Shown here one piece after another: positions 10,701 to 21,613 of a DNA stretch of 64,000 bases. The position numbers and the translations under genes were made by a program. The notes below the pieces were generated by a model. The model did no database searches and was not told where the DNA came from. It saw only the letters and a list, made by a program, of their open reading frames with translations. The stretch's first letter is position 1. Every line of letters starts with the position of its first letter. Origin of the DNA: Lasiodiplodia sp. COLG20 (lineage: Eukaryota > Ascomycota > Dothideomycetes > Botryosphaeriales > Botryosphaeriaceae); contig VNWV01000004.1 of the NCBI GenBank assembly GCA_009801085.1, forward strand, positions 1,612,001 through 1,676,000. Reading direction: 5' to 3'.

Positions 10701-11967
10701 GGCCAGAACAGTTTTTCCAGTGCCTGGGTTGCCTATCTTGGTCAGTATGACTCTTGAACATAATTTCAGAGAACTACAGTACCTTTTATCCAGAGAATGT
10801 TTGGGCCAGCTTTCCTTCGATGCCCACTTGACTTAATGGCCCATCCACGTTCTCTCCACTCACAGAACTGCGGGTTGGTGAATATCCACTCATTTGTACG
10901 CGGTTCTCTATGGCTTTTCCCAAGGAAAAGTGCATCTGAGTATTGAGGAGGGGACAGCCATTTCTGTATACGTTCGAAAAACTGCTCTAGATCTTTTGCA
11001 TTAGCTTTATTCGAAGCCAAATAAGAGTGATGATACCTCTGCGTAATTGGGAGACATTGCGTGTAGTCTCATCAGCCATTTTGGTCAGCTCTTCTACTCT
11101 TTTCCGAGCGTTTTCTCGTTCTTTTTGCTCAATCCCTTTCTCTGCCGAGATAATGGCTTCGATGTTATTAGTGATTTGAGCTGAAAGAAGAATGATATCA
11201 AATTCTATCAAACTCCGGCAGCTTTGAATCTGTTTCAGAAGGCCATCAAATCGGGTTTGAAAGGGTTTCCAAAGGATATCTGCAATGACTACTGGCGTTC
11301 TCTTGATCCCTGGGGTAGATTAACATACATCGAACTTGGCATAATGATAAGAGGGCCAGCTCACTCCCGCCAGACGTGAAGACATTTGCAATTTCTCTGA
11401 AAAACTGGAACATGTAACCATACACCTTTTCAGTGCACTCTTTGATATGAGCGCTGATCTGGCCTCCCTGTAGAATGAGATGCTGAAGGTTTTCGTATTG
11501 GGGAATCTCGTAACAGAAGCGCTCCAGGGTTGCGATGAGTTTCTCGAAGAAAGTGCTGAAACTACTCGCCAGCTGAAATGGATTTAGATGTGCGTTGAAG
11601 GAGAAAATATAGAGGGCCTTACTTGTAGGATGAATCGAAGTGCACCCCATGCAAGGGCGGTATACTCGGGATTGGATTGGATCATGATATTAACGACCTC
11701 GAAGAACGGTTCAAGTCGACCACTCAGTCTTGCAATACGGTCCAAGAATCGGGAACCGCCTCGCACCCGGCGCTTGTTGGCAACTTCTTCCAACTTGCGC
11801 ATGGCGTCGATGAAGTCGTCGTGAGATGCGCATGGCGAGTAAAGAAGTTGTTCTTTCGGTGGCAGAGATTCGTAGAAGCGCCGATAAGCATCTTCATAGG
11901 CATGCTTGTTGACTTTGCCGTTGTGGCTGGTACTTGTATCCGGCTGTGGGGGTGGAATTGATGCCAT
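7764..11967 (-). CDS. NACHT-domain NLR-like protein
   Basis: Cytoplasmic signal-transducing STAND NTPase of 1334 aa. Exons on the minus strand: 11967-11623, 11572-11365, 11309-11037, 10992-10783, 10732-7764 (4005 nt, in frame). The N-terminal ~330 residues are helical and resemble the domain found before NACHT in many fungal NLRs (segments YRRFYESLPP, GGSRFLDRIARL, ALAWGALRFIL), followed by a charged coiled-coil-like stretch and a WLSPPQYSDALF linker. The P-loop GNPGTGKT is at residues 346-353 and is encoded right after the fourth intron. Walker B LILDGIDECE is near 451-460. The usual DGMFLWAKLMI and LLPEGLEEMYARI segments follow. The C-terminal ~500 residues have no clear ankyrin, TPR or WD repeats; a few VVIIRGEDWIAAWNF/VSACGKFVVF stretches look like degenerate beta-propeller blades. 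It neighbours a HET pseudogene in tandem orientation. Ligand and output are unknown. Confidence 0.88.
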
Positions 11968-12962
11968 GGCGTCCCAACGGGGCGAGGTCGTAAGAACGGT
12001 GGAGAATATCTATTTGTTTTGAAGTTATGTGCTGGTTCAGCCTTGCGAAAAACAGCCTTGTCGAACACAGCCCCCACCAAACACAGCCCCGCACAAGGCA
12101 GAGCTCCCGTAAGTGCGTGGCGCGATCTAATTGGTCTGATTTATTTCATACATAAGCGAAAACTCTAGACAATCTAGTTTTAACAATCAGCAGTAAACCG
12201 TCTACGCTTTTCTTTTTCCTTTTTCCATCGTATGTATTAGGTAAATAGCCACTACAAGCAGAATACTGCAAGGCTCCAGCTAACAACATCTTGGCTCCTT
12301 TTGTGTCGGACGACTTTCTATTTAATCAGACCACAGCCTTAGATAAAGAAATTCTTCTGTCTTCGTTCTTTTGCATCTCGCGATAAGCCTCTTCCGACGA
12401 ATACAGGGAGCGCTTCTTCCGAAAACTTGAAACGTAGCATTGTAAACCGCTATGACTATAGCAAGGATAAAGGCTAAGAATAATTTATATTATTATAGCA
12501 CTAGTTGAGCTTTTGATATCGTACGCGGGGCTGTAGCATGTAGTTATACAACATCAAGGACAAAGAAGCCCCACAGGCTCCGCCTCAGCTTCTCCAACCA
12601 TTATTGCAGCTACTGAGCTGGAATTTTCAATACGCCAAATTCATAAGCTTTATATGTTATTATTCCATATACTATCGAAAGTAGTACCGGTCCCTGAATA
12701 AGCGTAAAAGTAACGCCACGATGCGTATCCGCCAATGTACATGGTTGAAAGAGTCTTGACTACGTACTCGACATTTCGTTATCTAATCAACTCCATCTCC
12801 GCTATCGCACCGCATTTGATTGGTCAGTTTAGCAGCAGTGCACGGTTCTCTCTTTTACATCATTTATGCGCCTTACATTCTAGCAAACTGATTTCTTCCC
12901 ATCACCTTCTCTCAAAGTCCCATTCTCACGTACTAAGACTTTGAAGGAAGCCTTCACCCACG
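11968..12962. other. Intergenic, 1 kb, AT-rich centre
   Basis: Divergent spacer between the NACHT gene (minus) and the PQ-loop gene (plus). Roughly 12120-12740 is markedly AT-rich compared with its surroundings and shows no coding frame. It may be decayed transposon sequence or simply spacer. No repeats with clear ends were found. Confidence 0.4.
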
Positions 12963-13986
12963 ATGGATGTGCCCGTTGCTGCCAATGTGCTCGGCACCAT
13001 CGGCGCTGTACGTGCTCAACCCTTCGAAACAGAGACATCCTCTTCGGTCACAACTAACTACTCCATCCGTAGGTCTGTTGGTCCATCCAAGTAAGCTTCC
13101 TCCCTCTTTTACCGCAATGAAAGATCATTACACAGCCCCGCTAATCTAGCACCCCCCCGCACCGCAGCTCATCCCCCAAATCATCATCAACTACCGGCGC
13201 CACCACGCCACCGGCCTGCAACCCGCCATGATGATGTGGTGGGCCTGGGCCGGCGTGCCGCTCGGCGTCTACAACATTGTGCAGTCCTTCAACGTGGCGT
13301 TGCAAATCCAACCGCAAATCCTCTCCTTCCTCTCGCTCGTGACGTGGATCCAGTGCCACCACTACCAGAAGCGGTGGCCGCTGTGGCGGTCGCTCAGCGT
13401 CGTGCTGCCCATCGCCAGCGTGATGGCTGGGACGGAGGCCGCGCTGGTCTTCGCGCTGCGCATCGGCGTCGAGCGGCACGGCACGCGTTGGCCGCTGACG
13501 CTGATGGCGGTGCTGGCGGCCGTGTTCCTCGCTGCGGGCGTGCTGCGGCATTATTGGGATATCTGGCGGCACCGGACTGTGCGCGGGATTTCGTTTCTCT
13601 TTGTTGGTATTGATGCGGCGGGCGATTTGTTTAGTCTTGTTTCCGTCATCTTCCAGCCTGAGCTCGATGTGCTCGGCATGATTACGTATGGCGTCGAGCT
13701 GGCGCTGTGGCTGGGCGTCTTCGCGTGCGGAGGGTACTTCAATCTGTGGCCGTGGCTGAAGAAGAAGAGGGCGGGCGGCGGTAGCAGTGAGAGTGATGAT
13801 TCTGGCGCTCCTCGAACCGAGAATGGTGAAAGAGGTATGGATGCCTCTGTGCAGGGGCAAGGGGGAGAGAGCAGCGCGGTGGAGCTGCACGATCTGCCCT
13901 CTTCAACCTCTGTATTCAGGACGCCGTCCTGTGAGCTGGCGCTGGCGAGATCAAGGACTGGCGGGAGCCGAAGATCGCAACTATGA
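12963..13986 (+). CDS. PQ-loop repeat membrane protein
   Basis: Predicted multi-pass membrane protein of 293 aa in the PQ-loop/MtN3 superfamily, whose members include vacuolar or lysosomal amino-acid exporters. Exons: 12963-13007, 13073-13090, 13168-13986 (882 nt). The first PQ-loop is LGTIGAVCWSIQLIPQIIINYR, assembled from all three exons; the middle exon is only 18 nt and encodes VCWSIQ. A second, degenerate loop lies at the DAAGDLFSLVSVIFQPELDV segment near residue 165-185. About seven hydrophobic helices can be traced up to residue ~215, followed by a cytosolic Ser/Arg-rich tail of about 75 residues. The start ATG at 12963 gives the expected short lumenal N-terminus. Substrate and compartment are not visible from sequence. 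Confidence 0.85.
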
Positions 13987-14174
13987 GGGGGTATTAGGCG
14001 ATTCAGACAAACACATGTACAGTATTCATCGCATAGATGAGAAGCTCGATATCGCGACCAAGAAATAGACCATAAATTTTGACTCCCGTAAACTGAACGA
14101 TCCTCTCTTTTTCCATCTCAACGCCACAATTATGCAAAACAGGCCCAGGGATATCCCAAAAACCGCGCACACGA

Positions 14175-16808
14175 TTATTTCTTCTGCTTCTTCGCAAGCC
14201 TCTTCTGCGCCCTGACATCCTTCTTCAATCTTGCGTCCACCATCTTGTACTTGCCCTTCGTGCCCTTCGGTCTGCCCTTAAGACCCCTGTTGCCTCCACT
14301 AGCGACGACGACGGCAACCTTCTTTCTCGGCTTCTTCTTCGCCGCCTTGCTCATCATCTTGGCGATGCTCGTTGCCTTCTCCTTCTCCGTCATGCCCTCG
14401 TCCTCGACAAGCAGCGCACTCTTCTTCTTCATCTTCTCAAGACGTTGAGCCGCCTTGAACTTCTTGCGAGCCTTGGCTTCCGCAACCTTCTTGATAGGAC
14501 GAGCGTTCAAGGCACGCTGCTTCTCCTTGATGGCTGCAGCCGCGGCCGCAGTGATGGGCCGTTGGAGCTTGGAGTGCTTGTTCTCATCATCCAAGAACCA
14601 GTCGGGCAAGCCGTCGACGTCGCGGAGAGAGTAGCGGTTGAAGTTGTCGTCCAGGAGCTCTTGTTTCGTCTTCTTGCCGGTTGCGAGCTGCTGAGCAAGA
14701 GTCATGGCCTCGGCGGTGATAATGTCGATATCGGGTCGGCCATTCTTCATGGGCACGTCGTCCTTATCCCACTGGCTTTCGTCGCGTTTTACAACTTCGA
14801 AGCCGCCCTTCGTCTCCTCGTCGTCGGACCATTCGTCCTCGGATGCCTCCTCGGATGCCTCCTCGGATTCCTCCTCAGAGGCCTCTTCTTGCTGCTCCGG
14901 CTCCTGAACCTTGACCTGCTTCTTCGACGTCTTTTCCTTCGCCTTCTTAGATGAAGATTTCTCCTTGACATCAATGCCGCTGTCTTCGTCTTCTGCAATG
15001 TCCAAGCCATCTATGCCCTTGAAGATATCCTGATCGAAGAACATCGCTGCTCTTCTCGTGAGACCATCTGCCGTCTTTCCCTTTGGTGCAAGGTCCGTGA
15101 CCAGGGTCTGCGGCCCATCTTCGTCATCAGAGGACATATCGGTATCTTCTTCCATGATTTCATCGTCGCTGCTCTCCGCCTTGTCATCGTCTGAGAAGCC
15201 TTCGAATTCATCATCGTTACCCTCCCTGTCCTTCCGAGCCTTCTTCGCACGATACTTTGCGTCAGACGCAACCTTACGCTCCTGGTACTGGTCGTACATC
15301 GTATCGAGCTCTGCTTCCAGACGGTCGGCCTCGGGGTCGCTGTCCTCGTCCTCAGATTCTTCGACTTCTTTCGGCTTCTCATCCACGACCGCCATCCTTC
15401 CCTTTGCAATCTTGCCGAGTGCATTGGCCTTGTCGACAGCCTTCAGCTGGAACATGGCATCCTCGCCATTAGGGCCGACCTGTTCCATACCAATGTCCAT
15501 AGGGGTCGTCATATGCAGCTGCAGGCGCTGGATCTCCTTCTGCTTGCGCTCGTTTTCCTTTCGCCTCTCCTTTCTCCTCTTGGAGTTCTCCTGGTCCCTC
15601 ATGCGCTGCAGTTCTTCCTGAACCTGCAGCTCTTCGTCCATCGGCTCGATCTCGGCCACTTCCTCCTCCTTCTCAGCTGCCTTCGCGGCCTTTGCCTTCG
15701 CGGAGAAACCGAAAATTTCGCGGAGCTTCAAACGCCACCTAAGCAGACGCTTGAAGTCGGCCCTTCCCAGCACCTTGAGGTCGTTGCAGCATGCTCGGAT
15801 CTCGTCGGTAGTCTCCGGGTGTTTGTCGATTGTGGCCTGAGCGATGTCTCCGTTGGGCGTTTGCTCGAAGGTGAGTTTGTTCATTGAGCCGAGCATGGCG
15901 ATTGGGTCGACGGTCTGGATGAACTCGCTAACGGTTGCTTCGTGGTACTGAGTGTAATCACCCTCCTCGTAACCATCACGCTTCCTCTTCTTGACTTCGG
16001 GGTTGAAGACCTTGGCCTCGTTGTTCGGAGTCGGGGCGGCGAGTTCGGCGAAGACATGGCGGGGGTCGACGAACTTGGGGTCGAGGTGTTTAGGAGCCTT
16101 GAAGCCTCTGCAAACGACGAAAATTTCGGCAGAGACGTTACGGGACGACGGGGGCTTGGTGGCCTCGACTTTCTCGAAAAGCTGGTTGAAAACCCAGAGC
16201 AGGGAGTTGTAATCCTTGGAGCGGAAAACCTTGGTAACGAAAGTACCACCCTCGCGCAAGAACTCAGTCGCGAGCTTCATGGACTGCAGAGTCAACTCTG
16301 CCTGAGTGAAGGCATCCTGAACCCAGGCGGTACCGACGTTGGGGGCACCGTCGTGCAGCACAGCGTCTGCCTTCATGGTCTTCAGGTGTTGTCGGAGAGT
16401 CGCACGGCATTTGTCGGTGGTGATATCGCTCTGGAAGGTAATACATCTGGGAATAGGCTTGATCGGGGCCAAATCGACACCGACGATGAGACTGTTCGGA
16501 GGCATAACCTCCGCAGCGACCTGACACCATGACTGAGGGTGTGTTAGCCAATGCGCACCCACGGTATGCTATGAGGTAAACTCACTCCTGGGGCAGCGCA
16601 AAGATCAATCAAGACCCTGCTCTTTTCAAGGAAGTTGTACTTCTTGTTGAGTTGGATAAGCTTGAAGGCGGCACGGGCGCGGTAGCCCTTCTCCTTCGCG
16701 AGCTTGTACCATTTGTCGAGACGACCCTTTCCGTGCTGTATGTATTTTTTAGTATCGCGAAAATTTTATGAGCGTGTAGGAAGTGCGCACCTTCTTTTGG
16801 ATCGCCAT
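14175..16808 (-). CDS. SPB1: SPB1, 2'-O-ribose rRNA methyltransferase
   Basis: Nucleolar AdoMet-dependent methyltransferase that modifies the large-subunit rRNA A-loop and is needed for 60S ribosome maturation. It has 841 aa, essentially the length known for yeast Spb1. Exons on the minus strand: 16808-16791, 16735-16586, 16532-14175 (2526 nt). The FtsJ/RrmJ domain covers about residues 1-235: [21 protein letters not shown], the AdoMet-binding DLCAAPGSW at 50-58, and the DGAPNVG segment. A DUF3381-like middle region follows, then long acidic and Lys-rich stretches ([25 protein letters not shown]), then the Spb1 C-terminal domain ([17 protein letters not shown], [17 protein letters not shown]) and a basic tail. 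The first exon has only 18 coding nt. It is head-to-head with the YML020W-like gene; the start codons are 335 bp apart if that gene starts at 17144. Confidence 0.96.
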
Positions 16809-17143
16809 GACGAGTTCGGGCAGTGGAGTGTCGCGAGGACTTTCGCGTGGATGCGCAAAGGCAAAAAGTCTCAGAGAGCGCGGGCGGTGGATAGCGGCAG
16901 AAACGGACCCTTGTTGGTTGACACGACTCGTGTACGGCCCAGCCCTAAGACCCGGTTCCCCAGCCTGCGGGTGACGTCTGCGCTCTCTAGCACGGGCTCC
17001 ATCGGCCGCATCCCCGTCCTACTCTGCCTTGCATTCTTCTCGTCCCACGCCCACGCCGCTCTCTGCCCCTCCGAAACCGACGCATGCCTGAAGACTCGAA
17101 ACGGCGCCTCCCTTTCCTTGACCGTTTAGCAGACCGCGCCTCT
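16809..17143. promoter_or_regulatory. Shared promoter region between SPB1 and the divergent hydrolase gene
   Basis: A 335-bp spacer (275 bp if the upstream ATG at 17084 is used) separates two divergently transcribed genes, so it must contain both promoters. No TATA-like or named factor site is obvious. Confidence 0.5.
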
Positions 17144-20008
17144 ATGGGACCTCGAAAGAAGTCCAAGCCGAGCCCCCAGGCACCCAAGCCCGATAACACC
17201 GCCGTACAACAACCTAGTCCGCGTGACGCCCCGCTGTCGACCCCGAATGCACACATCCAGCATGCTTCACCCCGGCCGACGGAAACGGGCGAGTCTGCGG
17301 CCAATCAGTCCGGCCAGGGAGGGGACTCTCGCAGCCCTGTAACCCCGAAAGGAGTCGCTCCTCGGAACAGCTGGTACACCGGCGGGAGTTGGAGGGCAAA
17401 AGCAGCACCTATTGCTCAGGTCGCCCGCGAGAGCATATCCTCCGCTGCCGGTGGCGTAACATCCGAATCCTCTAGCGATGTGAGCAAGAAGGACAACACA
17501 AACACAACCCCAATCAAGTTCCTGGACAGAAGAACCTCGACCAAGAGCACTGCGCTGGCCGCCTCGACCACAAATGTGATAGCCACATCGAGCCTTGCTA
17601 ATGAGTCGAAGGCTAGCCTGGCTTCGGAGACCAAGGAACATCCAAAGGAGGCTGAGACGGAGCCACCCCTCCCCCCAGACCCTATCAAAGAAAACGACAA
17701 GGCAGTCGCTACGACAACCGAAAATGTAGAGCCGGAACAAGAACAGAAAGCACAGGAGCAGCAGGCACCTGAACAGAAGGAAGGTGGAATCACTTCATAT
17801 ATTCCCATTGCCATTCCGACGTCGATACCAAAAGGATTGTATGGCTGGTGGTCTAGACCAGACGGCTATGCCGGTGGTGATACAAGCGGTAATGATAAGG
17901 TGGCGGATAAAGGTGACGTGAATATGGAGGATGCAAAGGATACGCCACTGCCGGACCCCACGCCAACGGAGGATAGCGCAAACCCGCAAGAGCAGCAGGA
18001 TCAAAACGGTGGCGCTCAAGCAGGCGCAGATCAAGCACCTATGAGCGAAGTGTTATCAAAGGACGGTGTTGATGAGAAAGCTGCCCCAAGAAGCAGCTGG
18101 TTTTGGCTCTGGAGTAACACTCAAAATGCTCAGCAGACAGCGGAGACAGTCAACGAGACTCCCCAGGCGCCAGAGGCAACAACACAAAATGAAGAAGAGC
18201 AGCAGGATAACACCACACAGAATCAGACACAGGAGCCTCCTTCCACGGAAACTAAGCCACCGGTCCAATCCATTCCTAAAACATCCGCTGGGTGGGCCTT
18301 TTGGTCACGAGCTAATCCTCACGGTGACGAGGCATCTGATGCGCAATCGACTCATAAGCAAGTTGGAGAGTTGGCTGTGGCGGACACCCCTTCCCAGTCT
18401 CACCCAGAAGCTGCGCAGTTCAACGAACAGCAATCAGAAGAAGAACAACCGCAGCAACCACAACCGAAGCCGCTAGCGAAATCAATCGTGGGATCAATCC
18501 GCAGGGGTCGTGGAAAGGGACGTGAAGTCGACAGCAGGCCAACAACTCCGGTCACTCCAGCAAAAGCTACACCGGACCAAAGCCCGAGCCGGAAAACCAT
18601 AGAGGAAGCTCCTGGGAAGAAGCCCTCGAAGGAAACCGCGAAGGAAGCCGCAAAGACCAAACAAACCCAGGAAGAACAGGCGAACCCCAATCTTCTTTTG
18701 CCAGAGTTTAAGAGCACGTATCGCCTGCCCCAGCAGACTCCCTCTTACTGGGGCAAGGTTAGAAAGTATTTCCTTGGCAACCACGAACCGGAGTCTCCAC
18801 ACTTGCAGCGCGCACCGGAGCCTCTAAAGATAAAGAAGGCTTTGGCCATCGGTGTTCACGGATACTTCCCAGCTGCCATTCTGCAGAAGGTGCTTGGCCA
18901 GCCAACTGGAACCTCTATTCGCTTTGCAAATGCAGCAGCTGCTGCAATTCAGAGCTGGACGGAAGGCCAGGGCTACACGTGTGAAGTGGAAACGGTTGCT
19001 TTGGAGGGTGAAGGCTATGTGTCAGACCGCGTGGATACCCTCTGGAAGCTGCTCAACAACTGGATCGATCACATCAGAACGGCGGACTTTATTATGGTGG
19101 CCTGCCACTCACAGGGTGTCCCTGTTGCCATCATGCTTGTTGCGAAGCTCATCCAGTTTGGATGCGTCAATGCTGCTAGAATTGGTGTTTGTGCTATGGC
19201 GGGCGTCAATCTTGGCCCGTTCCCTGAATACCGCAGCCGCTTCTTCGGAGGCTCTGCCGGTGAGCTTTTTGAATTCTCGAGGCCAAACAGTTTGGTCAGT
19301 CAGAAGTACCAGGGCGCTTTGCGTGTGGTCTTGAACTACGGCGTGAGGATCGTGTATATTGGTAGTATTGACGATCAGCTGGTTTCACTGGAGGTAAGAT
19401 CATTTTTGGGGAGATGACTCAGTGAGGACCAAGACTAACCTGTGACTCCCAGTCCTCCATCTTCTCAAACATATCGCACCCCTACATCTATCGCGCCGTG
19501 TTCGTAGATGGCCGCATTCATGCACCGGATTTGTACGTCCCATGCCTTTGTCTCTTCGCCCACAGACTACTAACAAGATATCAGCATCACTCACCTCGTC
19601 GGATTCGCTCTCAAATTGCGCAACCTCGGTCTCCCAGACCACGGACTCATCCGCGAGCTATCTCCTGCACTCGCCGGATCACTTTATGGCGGCGAAGGCC
19701 ACAGTCGCCTCTACAACGACGTCGCCGTCTACAACCTAGCCGTCCAGCACGCGCTGGAAACCACATCTCTGCCCGGCGCGATGAACCCGCCCCTGCAGAT
19801 CAAGGACTACGAGGGCACCGGATCTACCGGTAACAACCCTTACTTCCTGCCTTGGGCGATGCGAGGATTGCTCGAGGAGGACTTTGTGAGGAGGGAGCTC
19901 AGCAACGAGGTTGAGGGCTTGTTGGCTATGTTTGAGAGCTGGAAGCCGACGACGAAGCCGTTGAAGGATATCAAGTTCCGGCTGGAGGTCGTGAAGAGTA
20001 AGCTCTGA
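17144..20008 (+). CDS. YML020W-like alpha/beta-hydrolase-fold protein
   Basis: Large protein (917 aa from 17144; 937 aa if the in-frame ATG at 17084 is used). Exons: 17144-19393, 19453-19532, 19585-20008. The N-terminal ~560 residues are disordered and rich in Pro, Glu, Gln, Thr and Ser, punctuated by short conserved Trp-containing modules (RNSWYTGGSWR, GLYGWWSRPDGY, SSWFWLWSN, AGWAFWSRA). The C-terminal third resembles the fungal YML020W family: IGVHGYFP, the nucleophile-elbow-like CHSQGVPVA, MAGVNLGPF, GSIDDQLVSLESSIF and HPYIYRAVFVDGR. The HSQG element suggests a serine hydrolase or an inactive relative. The biochemical role is not established. The YML020W assignment is from memory of the family. 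The start at 17144 (MGPRKKSK) is preferred as the more compact N-terminus. Confidence 0.82.
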
Positions 20009-20503
20009 GGAAAGAGAGATTGCTTGATGGCGTATATTAGGACAGGTTGGTTTGGCTGTAGTGTGTCGAGGCTGGACTAGGAGAGCTGCATAATGTGACT
20101 GAGGCGTTGATTAATCTGCAGAACGGCGTTGGAGGTTTGATTGCTTTTTTTCTTCTGGATGGCTTGGCTAGGGTTATGGATGGATTAAACGGCCGGTTGC
20201 AACAACACTTGGAAGGATCGTTTTCAGCACATGCATGGCGTCGAGCGACTTTTTTTTTTTTTTTACACATATACGTAGCGTAGAGAAAATCTGTTAATAG
20301 ATTTCCTTACTGATGTCTTGAATCTTTCCATCTGTCTTGTGCCACCAAGCAGTATAAATCAGATCTCTCCGTCTTGCTGCTTGAGAAGGAGCACTGTATG
20401 CCTTTTTTTCACCGTATATCTGAGTCACCGGAAGCGCCCCTCGTCCGAGGGCTCTGTGCGTTGGTTTTTATTTCTATTTGCAATTTGCTATTGCACCCGC
20501 TTT
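20009..20503. other. Convergent 3' spacer with poly-T tract
   Basis: Lies between the 3' ends of the YML020W-like gene (plus) and RFA3 (minus), so it holds both 3' UTRs. It contains a run of about 16 T at roughly 20249-20264. No gene is supported. Confidence 0.5.
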
Positions 20504-21090
20504 TCAGTCTTCTGCGTAGAAGATCTCCTTGTAGCGATGCGTCGCATCGACGACTGCTTCAGCAGCGGTGAAGTCTGTGGTGGTTGATGTGTTAGTCATA
20601 GTGCCGTTTGTGCTAGACCTGTACGGAAAGGATCGAGCGCCACGCTGATGCCTGAAAAGCATGGAATGCGAACGAAACGGTATGACTGAATGGGAGACTA
20701 GGAAGAAATTCTGACAAGAGAAAGAGAGGGGAACACAGAAGGGCGTGGGCGCATACCGATGTTGGAACCAAAGTCAGTAGACGTAAGAACGCGCACGCTC
20801 AGGTCGCTGTTGACCTTGCCAATGACCTCGACAGCATTGTTCAGAGTGAGATGAGCATCCTGAGTTAGGGGGAGAACATTCTAGTATCAGCGCACGGAGT
20901 CCTAAGGAACGAGGCGCAGCCTGACAAGGCAGATCCTACTCACGCGGTTGAGATGCAGGTTGATGGATCCGCCAGCGTCGATAGTGGCCTGCTCGCCACG
21001 CAGCTGCGTCACCTTGCCGAGTATGCGCACGGTGCGGTGGGTGAACTTCTCCAGGTAGGGCGCGGAGATGCGAGGGGTTTGTTCGGCCAT
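20504..21090 (-). CDS. RFA3: RFA3, replication protein A 14-kDa subunit
   Basis: Smallest subunit of the heterotrimeric single-strand DNA-binding protein RPA, acting in replication, repair and recombination. It has 106 aa in a single OB fold. Exons on the minus strand: 21090-20944, 20859-20757, 20574-20504 (321 nt, in frame). The N-terminal part reads PRISAPYLEKF then TVRILGKVTQLRGEQA and IDAGGSINLHLNR. Exon 2 gives DAHLTLNNAVEVIGKV and VRVLTSTDFGSNI. Exon 3 gives DFTAAEAVVDATHRYKEIF, the C-terminal helix used for RPA trimerisation. The 182-nt second intron is unusually long for this window. A 614-codon antisense-frame ORF over the gene is an artefact of unspliced reading. It is head-to-head with the GTPBP1-like gene. 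Confidence 0.93.
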
Positions 21091-21613
21091 TTTTGTGGTT
21101 GTAGATTTTTCTTTGAGGAGCGGAGGAGAAGAGGGCGGTTGATGCGCGGCGGAGAGAGCAGGCAGTCGCGTCGGCGACGCGCGCGCACACGTGCAGGGCA
21201 GAATTTCGTGGCCGGAACGTTTAGATTGGCCAATGCGCTGGCGTGCGGCTCTTCGCAAGTATCCACGCGATTCCCGGGCAGTGCAACAGATGCGGAGATT
21301 GCAGATCGCTGGCTGCTGCCTGGGGGTGCGGGACTTCTGGCTCACACCGTGAATTGAGTCAACGCGGTGGCTATGCGCAGCTGTTGCGGTGTTGGCGGTG
21401 GTCAGGACGGATGCGTCATACACAGCTTTTATCGATATAAAGGCGGTCAGGGCTCGCCAGAGCTCCCTGGTTGCTTGCGCGCGGCCTACCAACTCTCCCA
21501 GCTCCAGCTCTCCTTCAATGACCGCAACTAGGAACTGCTCTTCCATGGACTTTGCCTGGTCCGTTCTGATAGCCGCGCGAATAATACGACGCTTGGACGT
21601 AATACAATAGATC
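21091..21613. promoter_or_regulatory. Shared promoter region between RFA3 and the GTPBP1-like gene
   Basis: A 523-bp divergent spacer. It is GC-rich near RFA3 and contains GGCGACGCGCGCGC around 21172-21190, similar in look to the MluI-type (ACGCG) boxes of cell-cycle genes; ACGCG also occurs at 21177. Such elements are expected upstream of replication genes in yeasts, but whether they function here is unknown. Confidence 0.4.

Noticed and set aside
13141..13890. 249-codon minus-strand frame over the PQ-loop gene
   Set aside because: His/Arg/Pro low complexity; the plus strand has an intact PQ-loop protein with clear membrane helices.
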